This document shows, piece after piece, positions 29,259 to 38,171 of a DNA stretch of 64,000 nucleotides. Positions within the stretch are counted from its first letter, which is position 1; the number at the start of each line of letters is the position of its first letter. Source of the stretch: Psychromonas sp. L1A2. GTDB taxonomy: Bacteria; Pseudomonadota; Gammaproteobacteria; Enterobacterales; Psychromonadaceae. Where the stretch lies: the NCBI RefSeq assembly GCF_009828855.1, contig NZ_WUAG01000001.1:1798001-1862000 (forward strand), read 5' to 3'. The position numbers and the translations under genes were made by a program. The notes beneath the pieces were generated by a model. The model did no database searches, was not told the DNA's origin, and saw only the letters and a program-made list of their open reading frames with translations.

Positions 29259-29805
29259 GAAGTCAAAGGATCAGCAACATCGACACACAAAAACCTGCAG
29301 GCTAAAGTCAGCGCCCCGAAGTCAAAGGATCAGTAACATCGACACACAAAAACCTGCAGGCTAAAGCCAGCGCCCCGAAGTCAAAGGAACAAACATCAAC
29401 AAACAAAAACTGCAGGCTGAAGCCAGCGCCCCGAAGTCAAAGGATCAGCAACATCGACACACAAAAACCTGCAGGCTAAAGCCAGCGCCCCGAAGTCAAA
29501 GGAACAAACATCAACAAACAAAAACTGCAGGCTGAAGCCAGCGCCCCGAAGTCAAAGGATCAGCAACATCGACACACAAAAACCTGCAGGCTAAAGCCGG
29601 CGCCCCGAAGTCAAAAGATCAACATCAACACACATAACCCTGCAGGCTAAAGCCAGCGCCCCGAAGTCAAAGAACTAAAGTCAACACACAAAACCTGCAG
29701 GCTAAAGCCAGCGCCCCGAAGTCAAAGAACTAAAGTCAACACACAAAACCTGCAGGCTAAAGCCAGTGCCACAAAGTTAAAAGATCAACACAGGCACATT
29801 ACTCT
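29236..29805 (+). repeat. 55-59 bp tandem repeat, array B
   Basis: Ten copies of the CTGCAGGCT(A/G)AAGCCAGC core start at 29236, 29295, 29354, 29410, 29469, 29525, 29584, 29640, 29695 and 29750. Steps alternate between 59 and 56, then 55, showing higher-order duplication of unit pairs. It ends 15 bases before the next gene's stop. Confidence 0.92.
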
Positions 29806-29819
29806 TTGTTAAAGTATGA

Positions 29820-30779
29820 TTACTTCAAAGTTGCGTAATGTTGGCGGATGGCTAATGCGATATTTGCTTTTATTTCTGGTGTGATGTGCACGCTTTTTTG
29901 CTTAGGTAGAACATCAACTAAGGATTGCACTAATGGTTGCTGTGTTTCATCTGACAATGATACCCAACTTGCTAGCAAGTCTCGGTTTATATAAGCAGGT
30001 AAAGATCCTAAGGTGCCTACATCATTTTGATTATGTATTAGTAAGCCTGCAGTAGTGCCTTTATCTAAAGTTAATACCTGGTAAAAATATAAAGTATGGT
30101 AATCAAGTTGTTGTTGTAATTCACTATCAGAAGGGGGTGCTAAACGACTAAATTTCTCTGTTAGCAATGCGATATAACAATCAATCACTTCAGTGGCGAA
30201 ATCAATAGAAAAGTCTTTGGGTGTTTGTTCGTTCCCAGTAAACCCTTCCAAATAAAAGTGACTTACACCACGGTGTTTATTTAATGCAGGAATATAAAAA
30301 TATTGATCGCCTTGCTCTATCCCACTATCAAACCACTCACTACTGACTCTCTTCAACATATCATTAAACAAAACATTATCGTTTGTGTCTTCAACAGCTG
30401 GGTTTAAATCTGCCATTAAGCGCCAGAATTGCTTTCCGTTTTTAAGTTCTGTCCAACTCACATGGATATGGATAGAAGGCGCTAACGGATGTTGAGGATG
30501 GATAATGGTTGATAATGCAGTAGCAGATAGAAAAGCTTTGTCAGGTCTATCTTCATATTGTACTTGCGATACATTCACAGACGCTCGGTTAAATATGGTA
30601 TTAGTGCTCGCTTCAAATCGCTTACCACCACCATGAGAGCCGTTATCACGTAGCCATTCCACACCTTTAAAGCTGGTGCCAGTGGATAGTTTTTCTAATT
30701 TTTCTACAAAATAAAATTGTACTTTACTGAGTTGAGTTAATGCAAATTGAGCTTCATCTGAGGTGGCGAATACGCGCAT
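29820..30779 (-). CDS. coproporphyrinogen III oxidase (HemF)-like protein
   Basis: 319 residues resembling aerobic coproporphyrinogen oxidase: GSHGGGKRFEASTNTIF corresponds to the HemF GGG-R start, ASVNVSQV to its AGVNFSHV, PLAPSIHIHVSW to P-TSHANVRF, NKHRGVSHFYLEGF to the RGIGGLFFDD segment, and LDKGTTAGLL / LGSLPAYIN to the C-terminal motifs. The catalytic region is considerably altered (HIHVSW, FYLEGF), so a true HemF role is uncertain; it may be a paralogue with another tetrapyrrole-related task. AGGA lies before the ATG. It is codirectional with the downstream sensor genes but separated by 85 bases. Confidence 0.7.
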   Translation of the reverse strand: MRVFATSDEAQFALTQLSKVQFYFVEKLEKLSTGTSFKGVEWLRDNGSHGGGKRFEASTNTIFNRASVNVSQVQYEDRPDKAFLSATALSTIIHPQHPLAPSIHIHVSWTELKNGKQFWRLMADLNPAVEDTNDNVLFNDMLKRVSSEWFDSGIEQGDQYFYIPALNKHRGVSHFYLEGFTGNEQTPKDFSIDFATEVIDCYIALLTEKFSRLAPPSDSELQQQLDYHTLYFYQVLTLDKGTTAGLLIHNQNDVGTLGSLPAYINRDLLASWVSLSDETQQPLVQSLVDVLPKQKSVHITPEIKANIALAIRQHYATLK

Positions 30780-30864
30780 TGATAATCCTGTATTGATATA
30801 GGTTTAGCTATGAAAATATCTAGCTTTATAAATGTAATTAATCTCTTTAACCGAACATATTAAT

Positions 30865-33195
30865 TTATAGCGCCAGTAAGGGAAAGCGAATAGTGACGAT
30901 AACACCAGTTAATTGATGATTATTATCAATAGATAATGTGGCTTGATGATAATCACAAATCATCTTAGCAATGTATAAACCTAAGCCTAAGTGCGTATCA
31001 TGCTGTTGTGATGAAGGGCGAATAGAAACCATCGATTGAAATAAGTCTTGCTGTTGATCTGTCGCTAATAACGGGCCTGTATTTTCAATGGTTAACACAG
31101 CAGAGCTGTCTTTTTTAGATAAACTAACATTAATTGTTTTATTGTCAGTAGAGAATTCAACGGCGTTATGGATGATTTTATCTAGCAATTGAACCAGAAA
31201 ATCAGGATCGGCATTAACCAATAAACTGTGTTCACCTAAATCTTCAATGAAGTTTGATTGCTTATAAATCATGTCATAACCCTGTAAACAGCTATTAATC
31301 AGCATTTTTAGATCGATAGTTTGTTTTTCGCCTTGCTCTAAACTTTGTTCAATTCGGCTCGCTTCACTCATACTGGTGAGTATCTTATTAAGTCGGATTA
31401 TTCCTTGTTGAGAGCGCTGTATATACTTTTGTTGTTCATCGTTTGCTGGTAATGAGGCTAAGTTTTCAAGTGAAGATCTGACAACTGCAACAGGTGTGCG
31501 TAATTCATGGGATAAACGAGCTGATAATTGCTCAACATAATGATGGTATTGACCTAATCGTTTTACCATGTCTGCCATGCTACGTGATAAATCTCCAATT
31601 TCATCACTGTGTTGGCTTGGTTTGAATTGCCCGTTTAAACGACCATTGTTATCGAGAATATGTTCGCTTTGATCGCGTAACAATCGAATGCGTTTCACTA
31701 CGGTAGAAATAAACAAAAATAGCAAAATCCCTGCAATCAATATGATAGCAATTAATACATTAAACATCTTCTCTAAGGCTTGATTACGTAACGTTAGAAT
31801 CCCGTGGTTTGTCTCTTCTGCAAGTACAACACCAACGACTTGTCCATTAATAAATATAGGATGAGCAGCACTTAAAATCGACACTTTTTGATCCGCGTTC
31901 AATCGCCATTGTGTGGCTGCTTTGCCTGTGAGGGCTTCATCAATTAATGCATAATCGAGTTGTGTTGCATTTTTTGCTGTATCTATAAAACTGTTATCGG
32001 GTTTGTCTAATAGTAAATCATAGAGTGGCGATAATATTAATGATTCTATCTTTGACCAAAAACTGGAAGGGGCATTTATTTCTTCACTTTTATTGGAAAC
32101 GGAACCGCTGCCATCAGAATTATTGTTTTTTTCAGTCCTATTATAGTTTTCAGTCTCATTATTGTCATCAGAGTAGTAGTCGCTAGGCCATGTGCCTGTC
32201 GCTTGGTGAATATCACCGGTTTTTGCTATCACGCGTTGCTGTCTATCAACCACCCATAAACGAGAGCGGGTATGGCTCATCGCTAATAAAATATTTTCTA
32301 TTTCTGGAGAAGGGATTAACACACTACCTAGTTTGTCGATATCTAATAGGTTAGAGGTGCTGATACTGTTATCTATTTTGCGACTGTTGGGAGTAGAGCT
32401 AGTATTTAATTGAAAACCTAGCTTATTGCCCAATAAAGACAAAGGTAGACGTAATTCGATGTTATAACCTTGTGGAGTGGATTTCCAAATACCTTGGATA
32501 GATTTTTCACGAGTTACATTGGTGGCATAAATACTATGTTGTGGATATCGGTAACCATTGAACCAACCATCTTCAGCGACAGAAATAATGTAACGTTGTA
32601 ACTCACCCTGAGGGGAGCTCATGGCAATAATCAGATGATCGTTGTCGGTTATGGTTGAATTAGTATTTTCACGTTTTACCGGTTGAGGATCAAACACTTG
32701 AAAAAAGGCATATAAATAACCGTTTTGTTTACCTAACCACTGATTAAAATGTACATGATTATTTTGGTTATTTTGGTTATTTTGGTTATTTGTAGTTGAG
32801 TCTTTATTAGTTTCTGGGTCATTACTGTCTTGGTAATTATTGTCTGGATAAGTGTTGTCTGAATAAGCAGTGTCTGGGTAAGCATTGTTTAGCGTTTTAA
32901 TGGCCGCCCAATCACCTATATTGGCATCGAGCGAAATCGGAGCTTTTAAATCATAAACATAAAGATCATGGCCTTTCTTAAAATCAGAGAGAGGAGTGTC
33001 ATCTTCATTAAATAAGCTAGGACGCTCATGCAATGCAGTTGCTACCGCACTGGTTGTACCGAGTAAGGTTTGTTGTTGCCCTAAACGCAGAAAATTTTCC
33101 ATTTCAATAACAAACTGGTAGGCAAACCAAGGCAGTAATAACAATAAGCTACTGAGTGTTAATAACTTACTACGCAATCCCCACTTAAACCTCAT
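30865..33195 (-). CDS. sensor histidine kinase, dedicated-sortase (PdsS-like) type
   Basis: 776 residues from the ATG that overlaps the regulator stop (TAATG); an ATG 10 codons earlier is inside the regulator. Membrane helix near 7-27, a large periplasmic part with YDLKAPISLDANIGDW (a sugar-binding CBM9-like fold typical of the marine sortase-system kinases), Asn/Gln-rich low-complexity around residue 140, second helix near 480-502, HAMP, then SHELRTPVAVVRSS with phosphorylated His near 563 and an ATPase domain ending LGLGLYIAKMI. Coupled to the response regulator. Identification as PdsS rests on this architecture and neighbours. Confidence 0.8.
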   Translation of the reverse strand: MRFKWGLRSKLLTLSSLLLLLPWFAYQFVIEMENFLRLGQQQTLLGTTSAVATALHERPSLFNEDDTPLSDFKKGHDLYVYDLKAPISLDANIGDWAAIKTLNNAYPDTAYSDNTYPDNNYQDSNDPETNKDSTTNNQNNQNNQNNHVHFNQWLGKQNGYLYAFFQVFDPQPVKRENTNSTITDNDHLIIAMSSPQGELQRYIISVAEDGWFNGYRYPQHSIYATNVTREKSIQGIWKSTPQGYNIELRLPLSLLGNKLGFQLNTSSTPNSRKIDNSISTSNLLDIDKLGSVLIPSPEIENILLAMSHTRSRLWVVDRQQRVIAKTGDIHQATGTWPSDYYSDDNNETENYNRTEKNNNSDGSGSVSNKSEEINAPSSFWSKIESLILSPLYDLLLDKPDNSFIDTAKNATQLDYALIDEALTGKAATQWRLNADQKVSILSAAHPIFINGQVVGVVLAEETNHGILTLRNQALEKMFNVLIAIILIAGILLFLFISTVVKRIRLLRDQSEHILDNNGRLNGQFKPSQHSDEIGDLSRSMADMVKRLGQYHHYVEQLSARLSHELRTPVAVVRSSLENLASLPANDEQQKYIQRSQQGIIRLNKILTSMSEASRIEQSLEQGEKQTIDLKMLINSCLQGYDMIYKQSNFIEDLGEHSLLVNADPDFLVQLLDKIIHNAVEFSTDNKTINVSLSKKDSSAVLTIENTGPLLATDQQQDLFQSMVSIRPSSQQHDTHLGLGLYIAKMICDYHQATLSIDNNHQLTGVIVTIRFPLLAL

Positions 33196-33902
33196 TACGC
33201 TTGTGCCTCTGGGGTGATATCCCAACGATAGCCCATGCCATAAATTGCGGTTATTTCATCAAAGGCTGAATCTATTTGTATGAACTTTTTGCGAATACGT
33301 TTGATATGAGAAGTAATGGTATTGTCATCAACGACCATATTTGCGTCGGTCATTAATTGTTGACGACTTCTGACAACACCAGATTTATTGGCTAACGCAT
33401 GAATGATCCAAAACTCTGTAATAGTCACTTCAAGCAATTGGTTATTCCAGCTAATCTGCATTTTGTCATTATCAATCGTTAAAGCACCGCGTGTTAAAAT
33501 AGAAGGTTCAGTAGTGTGGGCTGATTGACTTAACTCAGTACGTCTGAATAAAGCACTAATACGCACCATTAAATGCTCTAAGCCAATTTCTTTACTTAAA
33601 TAATCGTCTGCTCCTAAACGCAACCCTGAAATGCTATCGAAGTCATTATCACGAGCAGTGAGGAATATAATAGGAATAGTTGCCGATAATTGGCGCAATT
33701 GCTGACACAGTAAAAAACCACCATCATATTCATGCCCTAAACCAACATCAATAATAGCCAAATCAGGTAAACGGAGAGTAAACGCCTGCATTGCTTGCTC
33801 TCTACCTTCATAACCTTCTACGAGATAGCCATAACGCGTCATGAGATCGGTATAATTTTCTCGGATACTTTGGTCATCTTCAATAATGGCAATACGTTTC
33901 AT
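33195..33902 (-). CDS. OmpR-family response regulator (PdsR-like)
   Basis: 235 residues. Receiver domain 1-120 with acidic pocket IEDDQ, phospho-acceptor in LAIIDVGLG (about D52), and the switch residues FLTARDND / YLSKEIGLEHL; then an OmpR/PhoB winged helix (TEFWIIHALANKSGVV to YGMGYRWD). DDYLSKEIGLEHLMVRISAL is like the receivers paired with marine sortase-system kinases. First gene of a two-gene operon; divergent from the OmpA-like gene, which it probably regulates (inference). Confidence 0.85.
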   Translation of the reverse strand: MKRIAIIEDDQSIRENYTDLMTRYGYLVEGYEGREQAMQAFTLRLPDLAIIDVGLGHEYDGGFLLCQQLRQLSATIPIIFLTARDNDFDSISGLRLGADDYLSKEIGLEHLMVRISALFRRTELSQSAHTTEPSILTRGALTIDNDKMQISWNNQLLEVTITEFWIIHALANKSGVVRSRQQLMTDANMVVDDNTITSHIKRIRKKFIQIDSAFDEITAIYGMGYRWDITPEAQA

Positions 33903-34126
33903 GTTCGCTTTAATTCCTGTTTATTAGTTTGCTGCTCATTTCATTTATTCATTGTGGCGCTGGTGGAGCTTAAAAACAATCAAATAACCCTTTTGCCATT
34001 ATTTGAACATAATTGATCACTAGTTTGCCTTTTTTGCTCCCTAATTTGGCCATTTAGGTTTGTTGTAATACTGACATCTAAACAGCAGCCGAAGTTGCAT
34101 TATCAATATCAAAAGGGATAAACATT

Positions 34127-35395
34127 ATGAATACTCGACCATCAAAAAAATCGTCTCACCTTAAAAACACTATTGTTGGTGTCGTTGCTCTTTCTGCTTT
34201 AACGGGAGGATTACTGTTATTAGAAGATTACCGTTCGAACAAAGAAGCGATGAAGTTTTCTGAACACTTAAGTCGTTATACGGTACCGGTAAAAGTAAAT
34301 CATAACGGCACTCAAACTAAGGATAATAATGCCGCTTTCTTTAAACGAACTCAAGACAGTAGCTTATTAACAACAGACGTAAATGAACAAGCTACGATAG
34401 CAGAGCAAAATCTATTAACCGAGCAAGTGCAGCCTCTACAAAACTCATCTGAGGTTAATCAATTAAGTGCAGACAATAATATCAATGCATCACAAGAAAA
34501 TAAAACTGATGTAGCAGATGTATATTTCGCTCTATCTTCTTCAGTGATTGCGCCTGAATATAAGTTGGAGTTGGTATCAGTAGCTGAACACATTAAATCG
34601 CAAACAACGAATAAAAAGTGGCAAGTAGTAGGGCACACAGATAAATCAGGTAGTGCAACGTACAACCTAAAATTAGCTAAAGAGCGTGCAAAAAAGGTGG
34701 CTGATTTTTTAGTTAATCAAGGCGTCGCAGAAGAGCAGATCACATTATTAACTTTAGGTGAGTATGAAGCGATGAAACTAGATAACAGTACCTATAACTA
34801 TGGATTAAGAAAAGTGCGTGTTATGGAATACAAACCAGAAACACAAAAACTAGCAATCACTGTTCAAAAGCGTAACGAGCAAATGGAACAAAGACGTGTT
34901 GCGCGAATTGTGCAAATGAAGCTAGAGAAGCAAAGGAAACAGGAAGAAAAAACAAACTTGTTAGCTAAACAGCAAGAAAAAGTAACCAGTCATGATCAGA
35001 AAAACACACCTATTAATATGCACGTTAATGATCCTGATACCGTACAAGTGAATACAGACTTGCTGCTAGATGAAATTAACTTAGGTTTTGGTCAGCAGGA
35101 TAATTCTGAAGCTAACTTAAGTCGTTCTAATTCAGACAATCCTAACTTAACACAGCCTAAATTTACTAAACCTATATTTACTAAGCCTAAATCAAATCAA
35201 AACACGACTAAAACAGTAGATGAAACGACAACACTTGAGTCAAATGATCAATTAAGAACAAACAAAGATCAACTCAATGCAGATGAACAAGTGAACAATA
35301 AAAAAGAGGTGGATGACACAATAATAGAAAGTGCCCAAGTGTCATCAATAATTAACATATGGGCATTAGTGTCTTCTACAGACTACTCACTTTAA
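34127..35395 (+). CDS. OmpA-domain membrane protein (PdsO-like)
   Basis: 422 residues: one N-terminal membrane helix (TIVGVVALSALTGGLLLL), a linker, an OmpA/MotB peptidoglycan-binding domain about residues 130-235 (VYFALSSSVIAPEYK; VGHTDKSGSATYNLKLAKER; LRKVRVMEY), then a long Gln/Asn/Lys-rich tail with TKP repeats. The proteobacterial dedicated sortase system includes an OmpA-family member (PdsO) divergent from its two-component genes, matching this place. No sortase or LPXTG-like target follows. AGGGAT precedes the ATG; AAGGAG after the stop serves the next small gene. Confidence 0.7.
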   Translation: MNTRPSKKSSHLKNTIVGVVALSALTGGLLLLEDYRSNKEAMKFSEHLSRYTVPVKVNHNGTQTKDNNAAFFKRTQDSSLLTTDVNEQATIAEQNLLTEQVQPLQNSSEVNQLSADNNINASQENKTDVADVYFALSSSVIAPEYKLELVSVAEHIKSQTTNKKWQVVGHTDKSGSATYNLKLAKERAKKVADFLVNQGVAEEQITLLTLGEYEAMKLDNSTYNYGLRKVRVMEYKPETQKLAITVQKRNEQMEQRRVARIVQMKLEKQRKQEEKTNLLAKQQEKVTSHDQKNTPINMHVNDPDTVQVNTDLLLDEINLGFGQQDNSEANLSRSNSDNPNLTQPKFTKPIFTKPKSNQNTTKTVDETTTLESNDQLRTNKDQLNADEQVNNKKEVDDTIIESAQVSSIINIWALVSSTDYSL

Positions 35396-35405
35396 GGAGA
35401 TTAAA

Positions 35406-35525
35406 ATGAACAAATCAATTATTGAAACAATGACAATTAAGCGTTTATTTAATATCAATGAAATAGTCAGTGCCACGGTGATATCAAGTACGAGTTTATT
35501 CTTTTTAATTTATTTTTTGATGTAA
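35406..35525 (+). CDS. 39-residue membrane peptide
   Basis: ATG with an excellent AAGGAG at 35394-35399, beginning 10 bases after the OmpA-like stop. The peptide has a charged N-terminal half (MNKSIIETMTIKRLF) and a hydrophobic C-terminus (SLFFLIYFLM) able to cross the membrane. A terminator follows, making a tidy end to a two-gene operon. Not recognised as a known family; it sits where a sortase target or sortase would be expected and might be a relic or a regulator peptide. Confidence 0.5.
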   Translation: MNKSIIETMTIKRLFNINEIVSATVISSTSLFFLIYFLM

Positions 35526-35566
35526 ATGAGTTTAAGAAACCCTTCACCTTCTCTAGTGTTAACCTT

Positions 35567-35620
35567 AAAAGACTAAGTGATGCCTCTGTGTTTTTAACTG
35601 GGTGTTCCTTAGTCTTTTTT
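35567..35620 (+). terminator. Terminator with long loop
   Basis: AAAAGACTAAG / CTTAGTCTTTTTT separated by about 30 bases. The rest of 35621-35955 is A+T-rich with no gene; it should contain the promoter of the glucosylglycerate cluster. Confidence 0.65.
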
Positions 35621-35955
35621 ACATCTAAATCATTAAGTGATATTTTAAAATGTAGTAAATTAGTACAAATTGTGTAATTTTTGCGTAATTAATGTATTGT
35701 AGAAAAGCTTACTTTTTGTTTATTAGCTAAATTTATTGGACTTAATAAAAAATTAAATATTATATTTTTTATATTTATTGGTACTAATACACAGCATGGA
35801 ATTAATATTAAATCGTAATGAATGATATAACCTTTAGTTTTTTAAATCGTTAAAAACAAAAGTAAATAATTTAAATTTGTACAAAATAGTGTGCTATAAA
35901 TATATAGAACTAGGTAAAAGAACTCGAAGTATCTCATCAAATAAACGGAATATAG

Positions 35956-36807
35956 ATGAATAAAAAATTATTGGTGTTTACCGATTTAGATGGAACATTA
36001 TTGGACCATTATACTTATCAAACTGATGACGCAACAGAAATGATAATTAGGTTAAAGCAGAACAATATTGCGATAATACCTAACAGCAGTAAAACACTTC
36101 CTGAAATTCAATTAATTCGTCAGCAACTTAACTTAAACTCTCCTTTTATTATTGAAAATGGCGCGGCCATTTACATTCCTGTTAATTACTTTCCAACACA
36201 ACCCAATGGTACTCACTTAGAAAATGGATTCTGGGTTAAATCTTTTTGCCCAAATAAAGACCATTGGTTAGGTTTATTAAAAGACAACGCAGATGCATTC
36301 AAAGAAGCTTTTCAAAGTTTCTCTGATATGTCTGTAGAACAACTAGCAGAACTCACCGGTTTAAGTCTTGAAAATGCAGCATTATCTAAACAACGCCAAT
36401 ACGGGGAACCCTTAAATTGGCTGGGAAATGAAGAGCAGCAAGAACAATTTACTAACATCATGGTTGAGTTAGGAGCCAATGTTTTACAGGGAGGGCGTTT
36501 CCTACACATTAGCGGACACTGTGATAAAGGTCAGGCGCAAGCTTGGTTGACTGAACAGTATAAGCAAAATCAAATGTCTATCGATTTAAGTTCTCAACCT
36601 AATGACATTGTGACCATCGCTTTAGGTGATGGCAAGAATGATATCGCAATGCTTGAACAAGCAACTATCGCGGTACAAGTCCGCTCACCTGTTCATGATT
36701 TCCCTGAATTAACCAGGAAAGAACATGTTTTTCAAAGCAACCTATATGGTCCTGCTGGATGGGCGGAATGTTTAAACGAAATTTTATCATCGAAATTAAT
36801 TTATTGA
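35956..36807 (+). CDS. HAD phosphatase, mannosyl/glucosyl-3-phosphoglycerate phosphatase family
   Basis: 283 residues, HAD-IIB class: nucleophile motif FTDLDGTLLDHYTYQ at residues 8-22, NSSKTLPEI (motif II), and GDGKNDIAMLEQA (motif IV). This is the mannosyl-3-phosphoglycerate phosphatase family. Because the next gene is a glucosyl-3-phosphoglycerate synthase, its likely job is to release glucosylglycerate (GpgP role). It is 16 bases upstream of the synthase and in one operon with it. GGAAT precedes the ATG. Confidence 0.85.
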   Translation: MNKKLLVFTDLDGTLLDHYTYQTDDATEMIIRLKQNNIAIIPNSSKTLPEIQLIRQQLNLNSPFIIENGAAIYIPVNYFPTQPNGTHLENGFWVKSFCPNKDHWLGLLKDNADAFKEAFQSFSDMSVEQLAELTGLSLENAALSKQRQYGEPLNWLGNEEQQEQFTNIMVELGANVLQGGRFLHISGHCDKGQAQAWLTEQYKQNQMSIDLSSQPNDIVTIALGDGKNDIAMLEQATIAVQVRSPVHDFPELTRKEHVFQSNLYGPAGWAECLNEILSSKLIY

Positions 36808-36823
36808 ATCAAGGAGCTTACTA

Positions 36824-38047
36824 ATGGCTGATTTTTATCAAAATGGCATTGTAACTACAATGCATAATTTAAGACAACGCAGTAATGAAAACCTTGAAGA
36901 AGAGTTAAAGACATTTTCAAAGACGCGTCCGATGGGCCTAATTTTGCCTTCTCTTTTTTCTGAATTAGAAGGAGATGCATTCCCAGATATCGTTGATCAT
37001 CTTAGCGAAGTGCCTTACCTAAGTGAAATCGTTATCGGGTTAGATAGAGCAAGTGAAGAGCAGTATCGCCACGCCCTAAAATTCTTCAAAAAATTACCTC
37101 AACATCACCGCGTTCTATGGAATGAAGGCCCAAGATTACAAGCACTAGACGCTAAATTACAGGCGTTAGGTGTTGCACCGAAAGAACTTGGTAAAGGGCG
37201 TAATGTTTGGTATTGCATGGGCTATACATTAGCCTCTGGTAAGACTGAATCAGTGGCATTACATGATTGTGATATCGTCACATATGATCGTGCATTATTA
37301 GCAAGATTAATTTACCCCGTTGCTAATCCAGGGTTTAACTACGAATTCTGTAAAGGTTTTTACTCTCGCGTCGCTGATGGAAAAATCAATGGCCGCGTAT
37401 CGCGCTTACTCGTTACTCCGCTGGTTAAAGCGTTGAAAAAGACTATAGGTCACAACGAATACCTTGAGTTTATTGATAGCTTCCTTTACCCGTTAGCGGG
37501 TGAATTCTCTTTCCGTAAAGACGTATTAACCGACTTACGTATTCCAAGCGATTGGGGATTAGAAATTGGCGTGCTGTCTGAAATGCATCGTAACTATGCG
37601 AGCAACCGCACTTGTCAGGTAGATATTTCAGACGCTTACGATCATAAACACCAAGATCTTTCTTTAGATAATGTGGAAGGTGGTTTATCGAAAATGTCAG
37701 TTGATATCACTAAGGCATTTATCCGTAAATTAGCGACACAAGGTGAAACATTCAGCACTGAAAGTATCCGTACGTTAAAAGCCACTTATTACCGTATCGC
37801 ACTTGATTACTTAGAAATGTATCGTGGTGATGCCATGATGAATGGTCTGAATCTTGATATTCATAATGAAGAAAAAGCCATAGAAATGTTTGCGGAAAAC
37901 GTCATGACAGCAGGGCAGATTTTCTTAGATAAGCCAATGGATACGCCATTCATTCCTTCTTGGAGCCGTGTAATTAGTGCTATGCCAGATGTATTAGAGC
38001 AACTAAAAGAAGCGGTTGAATTAGATCATCAAGAGTTCAGTGAATAA
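36824..38047 (+). CDS. gpgS: glucosyl-3-phosphoglycerate synthase (GT81-like)
   Basis: 407 residues. Transfers glucose from a nucleotide sugar to 3-phosphoglycerate, the first step to the compatible solute glucosylglycerate. The GT-A fold shows IVIGLDRASEEQY near residue 70, KGRNVWYCMGYTLASG, and ALHDCDIVTYDRALLARL whose DCD is the metal-binding DxD. The C-terminal helical half matches the archaeal/marine GpgS type. AAGGAG lies 7 bases upstream. Product could in principle be another 3-PGA glycoside, but the neighbours favour glucosylglycerate. Confidence 0.82.
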   Translation: MADFYQNGIVTTMHNLRQRSNENLEEELKTFSKTRPMGLILPSLFSELEGDAFPDIVDHLSEVPYLSEIVIGLDRASEEQYRHALKFFKKLPQHHRVLWNEGPRLQALDAKLQALGVAPKELGKGRNVWYCMGYTLASGKTESVALHDCDIVTYDRALLARLIYPVANPGFNYEFCKGFYSRVADGKINGRVSRLLVTPLVKALKKTIGHNEYLEFIDSFLYPLAGEFSFRKDVLTDLRIPSDWGLEIGVLSEMHRNYASNRTCQVDISDAYDHKHQDLSLDNVEGGLSKMSVDITKAFIRKLATQGETFSTESIRTLKATYYRIALDYLEMYRGDAMMNGLNLDIHNEEKAIEMFAENVMTAGQIFLDKPMDTPFIPSWSRVISAMPDVLEQLKEAVELDHQEFSE

Positions 38048-38171
38048 ACATGTATTCTTTTAAAGAATTATTGATCTATTCGACGAATTGTAAATAATGA
38101 ATTGTAAATAAGAAAGTATTGCCAATTATTCAACTGAAAGTGAGTGATTGGCAATTAATAAGGGGAATGTT

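Noticed and set aside
29236-29805. CRISPR array at locus B
   Set aside because: Same reason; unit pairs are duplicated together and the linkers are conserved.
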